From Stenotrophomonas maltophilia (GTDB lineage: Bacteria > Pseudomonadota > Gammaproteobacteria > Xanthomonadales > Xanthomonadaceae), in assembly GCF_013464485.1 (NCBI RefSeq), contig NZ_RAUX01000030.1, forward strand, positions 1-36,921: a stretch of DNA of 36,921 nt, read 5' to 3'. Below, piece by piece: positions 15,265 through 23,000 of the stretch. The translations under genes were made by a program, and so were the position numbers. Numbering within the stretch: position 1 is the first letter of the stretch; every line of letters begins with the position of its first letter. Under the pieces are notes generated by a model. It did not search any database and had not been told where the DNA came from. It was given only the letters and a program-made list of their open reading frames with translations.

Positions 15265-15942
15265 TCAGACCTCGCTCCAGCGCCGCAGCAGGTTGTGGTA
15301 CACGCCGGTCAGCTGCAGCACCGCCTCAGCGTCGCCGCCGGTCTGGCGCAGGCGCTCGATCGAGCTGTCCATCTCCCACAGCAGTCGCCGCTGCACGTCG
15401 TCGCGGATCATGCTCTGCACCCAGAAGAACGAGGCCACGCGCGCGCCGCGGGTGACCGGATTGACCTTGTGCAGGCTGCTGGACGGGTACACGATCAGGT
15501 CGCCGGCCGGCAGCTTCACTTCGTGCTCGCCGTAGGTATCGCTGATGATCAGCTCGCCACCCTCGTACTCGTCCGGATCGGACAGGAACAGGGTGCAGGA
15601 GACGTCCGAGCGCAGCTGTTCGCCGTTGGCCAGGTTCATCACCGCGCCATCGACATGGAAACCGTAGGTGCCGCCACCGCTGTAGCGGTTGAAGCGCGGC
15701 GGCAGAATCTTCAGGGGCAGTGCGGCGGCAAAGAACAAGGGGCTGCGGCCCAGCGCGGCCAGCACGTCCCTGCCCAGCTCCGCCTTCAGGGGAGATGCAT
15801 CGGGTAGCTGCAGATTGCGCTTGACCATCGCGCCCTGTGCACCGACGGTCTCGCGACCGTCGGTCCAGTCTGCAGCGTCGAGTTGCCTGCGTGCCTGCGC
15901 CACGTCCTGGGGTGAAAGCACGTCGGGAATGTGCAGCAGCAT
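15265..15942 (-). CDS. piuC: Fe(II)/2-oxoglutarate-dependent hydroxylase PiuC (PKHD type, YbiX-like)
   Basis: A 225-aa cytoplasmic dioxygenase. The iron triad is H96 and D98 in YGFHVDGA and H158 in [12 protein letters not shown]168 in RGARVAS would hold 2-oxoglutarate. The N-terminal [11 protein letters not shown] and the C-terminal [18 protein letters not shown] match the PKHD/PiuC family, as does the length. The family is iron-repressed and is regularly linked to Fiu/PiuA receptors (fiu-ybiX in E. coli), as here, where it follows the Fiu-like receptor. Its substrate is not established. A strong hairpin lies in the 48-bp gap before it. Confidence 0.9.
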   Translation of the reverse strand: MLLHIPDVLSPQDVAQARRQLDAADWTDGRETVGAQGAMVKRNLQLPDASPLKAELGRDVLAALGRSPLFFAAALPLKILPPRFNRYSGGGTYGFHVDGAVMNLANGEQLRSDVSCTLFLSDPDEYEGGELIISDTYGEHEVKLPAGDLIVYPSSSLHKVNPVTRGARVASFFWVQSMIRDDVQRRLLWEMDSSIERLRQTGGDAEAVLQLTGVYHNLLRRWSEV

Positions 15943-15959
15943 GGCGGTTCCTTTGGAGG

Positions 15960-15983
15960 CGCGGGGGAGTGGGCTCCCCCGCG
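15960..15983 (-). other. Intercistronic hairpin between the Fiu-like receptor and piuC
   Basis: CGCGGGGGAG and CTCCCCCGCG form a perfect 10-bp G/C stem with a 4-nt loop, 7 nt after the receptor stop. No T-run follows. It may protect the receptor mRNA 3' end and lower piuC output. Confidence 0.5.
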
Positions 15984-15990
15984 TGCTGCA

Positions 15991-18315
15991 TCAGAAGCGG
16001 ATGTCCGCGCTGAGCAGGAAGGTGCGCGGGGCACCCGGGGTGTAACGGTAGCCGCTCTTGTTGATGCTGGCCACGTACTGCTTGTCGAACAGGTTGTAGC
16101 CATTCAAGCGCAGCGAGATGGTCTCGTTGATCGCCCAGGACACGACCGCGTCGTACACCACGTAGGACTTGGTGAACGACGGGGTACCCACCGCGCCGTC
16201 GGTGCCGCGGTGCATCCCGGCGGCATAGCGCACGCCGCCGCCCACGGTGATGCCGTAGGGCAGGGTGTAGCTGGTCCAGCCGGTGAACGTGTCGTCCGGG
16301 GTATAGGTCAGGTTGGTGGTGCCATCGGCGGCCACCTTGGCACCTTCCTTCACCTCTGTGTCCAGGTGGCTGTAGCCGGCGCTGACCGACCAGTTGTCGG
16401 TCAGGCGGCCGACGGCGGAGAGCTCCACGCCCTTGACCCGCTTGCTGCCGGTCTGGGTCGGGTTGCCGGCATCGTCCAGCACGGTGGTGTTGATCTCGTT
16501 GTCCACGTCGGTCTGGAACAACGCAAGGTTCACTGCCAGTGCGTCATCCAGGAACGCCCACTTGCTGCCCACTTCGAAGGTCTTGGCCTTCTGCGGGTCC
16601 AGCTTGGGGTTGTCGGCACTGCTGGCCGAGCTGCTCAGCTGGAAGTTGGCGCCACCCGGAGGTTGCTGTGAGATGGCGTAGTTGGCATAGATGCTGACGG
16701 TATCTCCGACCTTGTAGAGGGCGCCGAGCTTCCAGTTCAGCAGCGTATCGGACGCGTCCAGCGTCGGGTTGCGCAGTACCGTGCCGGTGGGATTGCTGCC
16801 ACATGCCGGGCCGCCGCGACCACCACACACCGACGCGCTGGCGTACTCGGTCTTGTAGTGGTCCGCGCGCACGCCGGCGGTCAGCAGGAAGCTTTCACCG
16901 AAGGACAGGGTGTCGAACAGGTAGACCGAGGATGTGGTGGTCTTGCCATGCGCGTCGGCACTGTTGTGCGCCCAGTTCAGACCGCTGACGTTCCAGTCCG
17001 GGTCGTACAGGTTCGCGGCCGGCCAGCTGGTGCCAGCGGCGGCGGCCTGGCCGTAGCTGTCCAGTTCTTCACGGGTGAACTCCAGGCCGGCGCTGAGGGC
17101 GTGGCCGACCGCGCCGGTGGCGAAGTCCGCGCGCAGGTTCAGCTGATCGGTGAGGATGGTGTTGCGCTGGTCCTTGAAGGTCGGCAGGCTGCGCGCGATG
17201 GCGTAGCTGGAGAGATCAGCCGGGTTGGTATAGGTGATGTTGCCGGTCGGTCGGCCACCCGCGCCGCGCACACCGGTGCCCATGAAGGCGGTGAGCAGGT
17301 AGTCCTGTTCGGTGCGGCCCCAGCGCGCGGTGTTGGTCAGGCGCACGCTGTCGTTGAAGTCATGCTCGAATCGGAAGGTGGCCATCTGCGCGGTCACGTC
17401 ATCGTGATCGGCGCGGGTGCCATAGAAGTTTTCCGGATCGACCGGGTGGCCGGCCAGCGCTTCCAGCGTCGGCTGCGGGGTCCAGCCCGGCAGTCCCAGG
17501 GTGGGCACGCCGCCGTCGGGCACGTTGTCCTGCTTCACGTACAGAAGGTTGAGGTAGTAACGGGTGGGGGTACCCAGGCCAAAGGCCAGCGACGGTGCGA
17601 TGCCCCAGCGCTTGTTCTGCACGTGGTCGCGGCCGGGCTGGTCGCTGTCCTGCCACATGCCGTTGATGCGCAGCGCGCTGGTAGCGCCCAGCGACTGGTT
17701 CCAGTCGGCGGTGGCGCGGCGCTGCTGGTCGCTGCCCAGCGAAATGCCGGCCGAGGTGGCGTCCTGCAGGTTGGCCTGCTTGCTGACCAGGTTGATCGCA
17801 CCGGTGGGTGCCGAACGACCGTTGTCGGTGCCGGCCGGGCCCTTGGTCACTTCCACCTGTTCGATGTTGAACACATCGCGCGAGATCGAGCCCAGGTCGC
17901 GCACACCGTCCACGTACAGGCTGTTGGAGGTGTCGAAGCCGCGCATGAACAGCGCGTCGCCGGTGGTGGTGTTGCCGTTCTCGCCGGCATAGAAGGTGCC
18001 CACGCCGGGGCTGTTGCGCAGCGCTTCGGTCAGCGTGGTGGCGCCCTGCTGGTTGAACAGGTCGCTGGTGATCACCTGGATGGTCTGCGGGGTGTCCTGC
18101 AGGCGCTGGGTGAACTTCGGCGAGGCCACCTTGTCGGCCTTGTAGCCGCGGGTGGCGTGCACGTCGATCTTGTCCAGCGTGCGTGCGTTGTCGGCGGCTT
18201 CAGCGTGGGCCAGCGCGGGCAGGGTGGCCAGGCCGAGGCCGGCGGCAAGACTGGCGGTGGCCAGCGGCAGGGTGCGAAGCGGCGAGGCGTGCTTGCGGCT
18301 CTTGATCGGGTTCAT
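15991..18315 (-). CDS. TonB-dependent catecholate-siderophore receptor, Fiu-like
   Basis: This 774-aa receptor has a signal peptide ending near ALAHAEA (about 40). The plug domain has TPQTIQVITSDLFNQQGATTL, NSPGVGTFYAGENGNTTTGD and FMRGFDTSNSLYVDGVRD, then VEVTKGPAGTDNGRSAPTG. The barrel ends in FLLSADIRF with the terminal Phe needed for outer-membrane insertion. The GENGNTTTGD region and the partner piuC are typical of Fiu/PiuA receptors, which take up catecholate monomers and sideromycin-type conjugates. It forms a unit with the small protein upstream and piuC downstream. The start ATG 18315 has no strong ribosome site. Confidence 0.9.
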   Translation of the reverse strand: MNPIKSRKHASPLRTLPLATASLAAGLGLATLPALAHAEAADNARTLDKIDVHATRGYKADKVASPKFTQRLQDTPQTIQVITSDLFNQQGATTLTEALRNSPGVGTFYAGENGNTTTGDALFMRGFDTSNSLYVDGVRDLGSISRDVFNIEQVEVTKGPAGTDNGRSAPTGAINLVSKQANLQDATSAGISLGSDQQRRATADWNQSLGATSALRINGMWQDSDQPGRDHVQNKRWGIAPSLAFGLGTPTRYYLNLLYVKQDNVPDGGVPTLGLPGWTPQPTLEALAGHPVDPENFYGTRADHDDVTAQMATFRFEHDFNDSVRLTNTARWGRTEQDYLLTAFMGTGVRGAGGRPTGNITYTNPADLSSYAIARSLPTFKDQRNTILTDQLNLRADFATGAVGHALSAGLEFTREELDSYGQAAAAGTSWPAANLYDPDWNVSGLNWAHNSADAHGKTTTSSVYLFDTLSFGESFLLTAGVRADHYKTEYASASVCGGRGGPACGSNPTGTVLRNPTLDASDTLLNWKLGALYKVGDTVSIYANYAISQQPPGGANFQLSSSASSADNPKLDPQKAKTFEVGSKWAFLDDALAVNLALFQTDVDNEINTTVLDDAGNPTQTGSKRVKGVELSAVGRLTDNWSVSAGYSHLDTEVKEGAKVAADGTTNLTYTPDDTFTGWTSYTLPYGITVGGGVRYAAGMHRGTDGAVGTPSFTKSYVVYDAVVSWAINETISLRLNGYNLFDKQYVASINKSGYRYTPGAPRTFLLSADIRF

Positions 18316-18415
18316 GGGTCTGGGTGGGTAGCGGGACAGGAACGATCCGCCGGTGCCGGATGACGGCGCGGCAGGCAGGATCGGAAGCGGACTCGAAGAG
18401 GGATCGGAGGTGCAG

Positions 18416-18433
18416 GTCCGGCAAGCGCCGGAC
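18416..18433 (-). other. Hairpin between the small ORF and the Fiu-like receptor
   Basis: GTCCGGC and GCCGGAC form a perfect 7-bp stem with loop AAGC, 24 nt after the stop of the small gene. It is the positional counterpart of the hairpin at 14663-14686. Confidence 0.45.
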
Positions 18434-18457
18434 GCCCGGGCGCGGCCGGGGAGAGCG

Positions 18458-18850
18458 TCAGCTCAGCAGGGACGGAGGCGCCTGGCCGGGGGGATGCTGG
18501 TAGCGCGACGGGAGTGCAGGGGCCGGGTAGGGTGACGGCGCGGTTGCCGGCACCGGTGGCGGGACCGGAAGCGGGCCACACAACCGCCGCAGCAGCGGGG
18601 ACTTGATGCTCCGACTGTCATCGGGCTCGGCTTCCACCCGCGGCATGGCCTGCTCGCGGGGAGGCGTGCCGAAAGGCGCTGCGGGCAGGCTGTCCTGCGC
18701 CTGCACCGCCGGCGTGGCGACCAGCGAGCTGCGCGACCCTTCATGCAGCGCCGACCATCCCAGCAGCAGTGCCAGCAGCAGGGCAGCCAACAGCGGCCCG
18801 CCCGTGCGGGCAAGCTGGCAGAGCGTAGCGATGTGCGCGGGCGAGGCCAT
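18458..18850 (-). CDS. Small membrane-anchored Pro-rich protein preceding the Fiu-like receptor
   Basis: A 130-aa hypothetical protein. A hydrophobic anchor at about residues 18-33 (GPLLAALLLALLLGWSAL) is followed by an exported-type tail. The tail has an acidic patch and then a long Pro-rich stretch (PLPVPPPVPATAPSP) ending GQAPPSLLS. I know no family for it. It is the first gene behind a Fur-like box and lies 142 nt ahead of the receptor. The related gene at 14698-15099 lies 145 nt ahead of its receptor. A Pro-rich periplasmic tail on an inner-membrane anchor recalls TonB in design, but no TonB C-terminal domain is present. The ATG at 18850 is the only plausible start. Confidence 0.55.
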   Translation of the reverse strand: MASPAHIATLCQLARTGGPLLAALLLALLLGWSALHEGSRSSLVATPAVQAQDSLPAAPFGTPPREQAMPRVEAEPDDSRSIKSPLLRRLCGPLPVPPPVPATAPSPYPAPALPSRYQHPPGQAPPSLLS

Positions 18851-18875
18851 GGCGCGGCGGTGGGCATTACGAAGA

Positions 18876-18911
18876 TGTTACGTAGAGTAACAGCAACGAT
18901 AATGATTCGCA
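18876..18911 (-). promoter_or_regulatory. Fur box plus 17-bp palindrome ahead of the Fiu-like unit
   Basis: The plus-strand sequence CGATAATGATTCGCA (18897-18911) matches the 7-1-7 Fur consensus at 11 of 14 positions by my count. Next to it, towards the gene, lies the palindrome TGTTAC-5 nt-GTAACA (18876-18892). A possible promoter on the minus strand is TTATCG, 16 bp, TAACAT, which would place the palindrome over the -10. The Fur assignment is fairly secure. The palindrome's binding factor is unknown. Confidence 0.6.
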
Positions 18912-18998
18912 TCTTCGGTGTTGCGGGAGGTCTGTACCTGGCCCCTCGCGGCCCTGTGGGCACCTGCAGGGCCTTCCCGGGCGGGGCGGGTGGGCCGG

Positions 18999-19331
18999 TC
19001 AGTCCCGGTCGTCGCGGGTCCAGATGGCGTCGTGCTCGCGCTTGACCGGGAACTTGGGGACCGGGCTGTATGCGGGGGCACACAGGGCACGGCCATCACG
19101 CACGTCGAAACGGGCACCGTGCAGCACGCACTCGACGCTGCCTTCGGTGGTGTTGAACTCCCCGGAGGACAACTCGAATTCCTCGTGCGTGCACTGGTCT
19201 TCCAGGGCATACAGCTCGCCATCGAGGTTGAACACCACGATCGGGGTACCGGTAACCTCGTCGAACACGCTCTTCATTTCACCCGGCAGCAGGTCGCTGC
19301 CGGCACAGACGAAGGTCCACGCATCGCTCAT
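18999..19331 (-). CDS. Rieske [2Fe-2S] ferredoxin, non-haem iron oxygenase subunit type
   Basis: This 110-aa cytoplasmic Rieske ferredoxin would carry electrons to an oxygenase or other redox partner. The cluster ligands are C47 and H49 in QCTHEEF and C68 and H71 in CVLHGARFD. The sequence continues with the usual RDGRALCAPAYSPVPKFPV turn. Its length is that of stand-alone Rieske ferredoxins. The ATG overlaps the stop of the upstream acetyltransferase (ATGA), so the two are coupled. No oxygenase alpha subunit is present nearby, so its partner is unknown. The pair may once have followed sufS directly, which would suit a Fe-S protein. That order is inference. Confidence 0.88.
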   Translation of the reverse strand: MSDAWTFVCAGSDLLPGEMKSVFDEVTGTPIVVFNLDGELYALEDQCTHEEFELSSGEFNTTEGSVECVLHGARFDVRDGRALCAPAYSPVPKFPVKREHDAIWTRDDRD

Positions 19332-19867
19332 GCGGTGGCTCCCACCAGCGGCTTTTCCAGGATCTCGAAGCGCAGATCGTCGCGCTTGGGAATGCCGAAG
19401 CGCTCGTCGCCGTAGGGGAACGGCTTCTTGATGCCGGTGCGGCGGTAGCCGCGGCGCTCGTAGAAGGCGATCAGTTCGTCGCGCACGTCGATCACGGTCA
19501 TCTGCATCACCGGCACGCCCCATTCGCGCGTGGCGTGGGCTTCGGCCGCATCCATCAGCTGCTTGCCGACACCGCCACCCTGCTGGGCCGGATCGACCGA
19601 GAACATGCCGAAGTAGCCCTTGCCGTCGACATCGGCGACGTGGGCGCAGGCCACGAGGCGGCCCTCGCGCTCCGCCAGCAGGATGGTCGAGCGGGGGCGG
19701 TCGAGGTCGGTCTGGATGCCTTCGGCATCGATGCGGGCGCCGTCCAGCAGGTCGGCTTCGGTGGTCCAGCCGACCCGGCTGGCGTCACCCCGGTAGGCGG
19801 AGGTCACCAGCGAGATCAGGGCAGGGATATCGGCCGACGTGGCGGCGCGGAAGGTCAGGGTGCTCAT
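19328..19867 (-). CDS. GNAT-family N-acetyltransferase
   Basis: This 179-aa GNAT enzyme would transfer an acetyl group from acetyl-CoA to an amine. The acetyl-CoA loop motif follows the FSVDPA strand as QQGGGVGKQLMDAAEAHA (about residues 95-112). The N-terminal FRAATSADIPALISLVTSAYRG and the late AFYERRGYRRTGIKKPFP fit the fold. The acceptor cannot be predicted. It starts a two-gene unit with the Rieske ferredoxin. A CCAGGGCG/CGCCCTGG palindrome with a 2-nt loop (19893-19910) lies 25 nt upstream of its start, at the edge of the accessory island. Confidence 0.85.
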   Translation of the reverse strand: MSTLTFRAATSADIPALISLVTSAYRGDASRVGWTTEADLLDGARIDAEGIQTDLDRPRSTILLAEREGRLVACAHVADVDGKGYFGMFSVDPAQQGGGVGKQLMDAAEAHATREWGVPVMQMTVIDVRDELIAFYERRGYRRTGIKKPFPYGDERFGIPKRDDLRFEILEKPLVGATA

Positions 19868-19949
19868 GGCGCCATTCTAGGTGGGGCGTGGGCCAGGGCG
19901 CACGCCCTGGGATCCGACCGCCGATGGAAACACTGTCGTGAACGCAGCC

Positions 19950-19979
19950 TTGACGTCGCCTTCATTCCATGTTCATAAA
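19950..19979 (+). promoter_or_regulatory. Candidate promoter of the RHS locus
   Basis: TTGACG (19950-19955), an 18-bp spacer and CATAAA (19974-19979) give 5 of 6 and 4 of 6 matches to the sigma70 boxes. It lies 78 nt ahead of the RHS-locus ATG. This gap also contains the divergent GNAT start, and no other signal stands out. Confidence 0.35.
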
Positions 19980-20057
19980 TGATGCGTGGCACGGCCAGCG
20001 TTGCGACTGTCGCGTACGTGCACGCATTCAAGGAACGGACGATCCAAGGAGGATCCC

Positions 20058-23000
20058 ATGCGGTCTCGTGCCACGCTCCGCCCGCGCCAGTCTGGCCCGG
20101 TCGGCCTTTCGACGCTTCTTCTTCTGCTGGCCGCGATCGGGCTTCCTTCAGTGGGCCTGGCGCAGATCGTCCCGACCTGGCGGCAGGAGTACGACAAACG
20201 CCTGAAGTACGGTGATCTCGTCGAGCCACTGAAGGGCGAGATCTTCGGCGAGCAGGTCAATCTCTATGACGGCTCGATCAGCTTCAAGGCCACCGATATC
20301 TCGCTGCCGGGCAACAGCGAACTCCCGGTCGCGCTCAGTCGCAGCCGATCAGCCAGCGATGGCAGCAGTGAAAGTCCTCTTGGCGACTGGGATCTGGATG
20401 TTCCGTCGCTGTCAGGTGTCTATGGCGATCTCCCCGAGACTGCAGCTCAAGGGCACTGGATGCCGGCCGCGCGCTGTACCACCGTCGGTGCTCCGCCAAC
20501 TCTGGAGGTCTGGAATCGCCGGAACACTCAGAAGGTCAACTTCAATCCACACACTTACTGGGATGGCGTGCGGCTTTCGCTGCCCGGAGGTGGTGGGGAA
20601 CCACTGCTGGGCGGCAATGGCGATGCGCGGCAACCCCAGCCGCAGCTTGGACAGCCCGCGCCATGGAATACAAAAGGCGGTTGGGTAATCACCTGCTTGG
20701 CAGCATTGAAAAGCGGACAGCCCGGCGAAGGATTCCTGGGACATGCACCGGATGGGACCAAATACTATTTTGACTGGATGGTGGCTCGCCCCAACGGCTC
20801 TGCGACCCTGCAGCCGTTCGGACCGGAAAGCAACGCCCAGTTGGGCCGCAAGCGAGTTCACCTGTATCCATCGCAGATTGTTGATCGTTTCGGAAACTGG
20901 GTGCGCTATGAATGGTCCGGTACCCGACTCCAGCGCATCACCGCAAGCGATGGTCGCGAAATCAGCCTTGCGTACCAATCGAACGGGTTGATCGCCTCTG
21001 CGACTGCCGCCGGGCGCACCTGGACTTACGGCTATACGGATGCCGACATCCTGCGGACGGTGACGCTGCCCGATGGAACCCAGTGGATCTACAGCCTGCC
21101 GCCGCTATCGGTTACGCACAAGTACGCCGAGTACACCGGGCAGAACATCTGGGACTACATGGAATACCCGGCGACCTGTTCGCGTGTGAACAAGATCGTG
21201 CCCAGCGAAATCACCATGACCGTCCAGCATCCGTCGGGTGCACTGGGAACGTTCCTGTTTCGCCCATTCCGCCATGGGCGCAAGAACGTCACTCTGGACT
21301 GCCAGACCTCTGGCGACAATCATCTCATCGCAGAAGGCTGGAACTACACACCGATCTACCGTGATGCGATGTCGCTGGTGGCCAAGACCATCAGTGGTCC
21401 GGGCATTCCCACAGCGCAGTGGACCTATCAGTACACCAATCTCAACGGGGCTTATGCACAGGATCTGGGCGGTCCGGTAATCCCTGCAGGCCAGGCAGAG
21501 CCGAAGATCACCACCGAGACGCTGCCGGATGGCGTCGTACGCGTGTACGAATTCGGCAAGGAAGTCGCCTATAACGATGGTCTTCTACTGTCGACGACGA
21601 CGCGATCGGGTGGTTCGGTCGTGCGCGTTGACCGCAACAACTACTATCCGGATGCCCAGCTGGACGCGGCGCCCTTCCCGAAGGAAGCCGGCAAGGACTT
21701 CAAGTACGGTGCGAATGACCTCAAGGCGCACTACAACCGCCCTGTCCAGTCCGCTGTTGTGGAGCAGGACGGTGTGCAGTTCAGCCGGACCGTGCAGACC
21801 TTTGATGCATTTGCACGTGAAGTCACCGTCGTTGAAGCAAATTCCGCCGGACAGAGTCGCACCAGCACCACGGCCTACTACGACAATCCCGCGCTATGGG
21901 TGAACGGTCAGTCCGCCCGTAGTGTCCTCAATGGCATTGAACAGTCCCGCACCGAGTTCGACACGGCCAAAGCGCTGCCTTTGCGCGCCTACGCATTCGG
22001 TCGTCTGGCACAGCAGGTGACCTATGCGGCTGACGGCACCGTGGCGTCGGTATCCGATGGCCGCGGCAATACCAGCCATCTGTCGGGGTGGAAGCGCGGT
22101 GTTCCGCAGCAACTGCGGATGCCGGCCACAGCCGAGGCGCCAAATGGCGCGGTGCGCACTGTTGCCGTCGACGACAACGGTTGGATCACCTCGCTGACCG
22201 ACGAGACCGGCGCGACCACCAGCTTCAGCTACGACAGCATGGGGAGGTTGCGCAGCCAGCAGTTCCCAACCGGCGATACGGTGAACTGGAATGGCGTAAC
22301 GATGGACCTGCAGCGCCTGGGAAGCGCGCAGTTCGGCGTGCCGGCCGGTGCCTGGAAGCATTCGCGCATACAGGGCGGCAGGCGTACCGATACCTACCTG
22401 GATGCCATGTTCAGGCCGGTGCTTGTGACCGAGAATGCCAACAACGTGCGCGACAGTGCCGTGGTGACCCGCTACGACAGCAGCGGCAGGACGGTTTTCG
22501 TCTCCTATCCGACCCGGCAGTTTTCCAGCATCGGCGCGGCATTGGACGGCGCCACCACGCAGTACGATGCGCTGGGCCGGCCGGTGCTCGTGAGTCAATC
22601 CTCGGAGCTGGGCACACTGGCGACCCGTACCGAGTACGTGGGCAATCTTTCCGTGAAGGCGACCAACCCGCGCGGCCAGTCCACGACCACGCGGCACCTG
22701 GCGTATGACCAGCCAACCTATGAGATGCCGCTGACACTGCAGCATCCGGAAGGCGTGGTGACCGAGATCCAGCGTGACGTCCTCGGCAAGCCGCTGGCCA
22801 TTACCCGACGCAGCGCGGACGGCAGCCAGTCGCTGACACGCCGCTATGTCTATGACGCCTATCAGCAACTGTGCAAAACGATCGAGCCGGAAACCGGCGC
22901 CACCGTGCAGGACTATGATGCGGCAGGCAATGTCCTGTGGTCGGCGGCCGGTACCGGGCTGACCAGCACCGCTGGCTGCAACCGCAGCGAAGCGCTGGCC

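Noticed and set aside
18458-18850. Small Pro-rich anchored protein as a TonB homologue
   Set aside because: It has the anchor and Pro-rich tail but no TonB C-terminal domain, and its tail is too short to span the periplasm.
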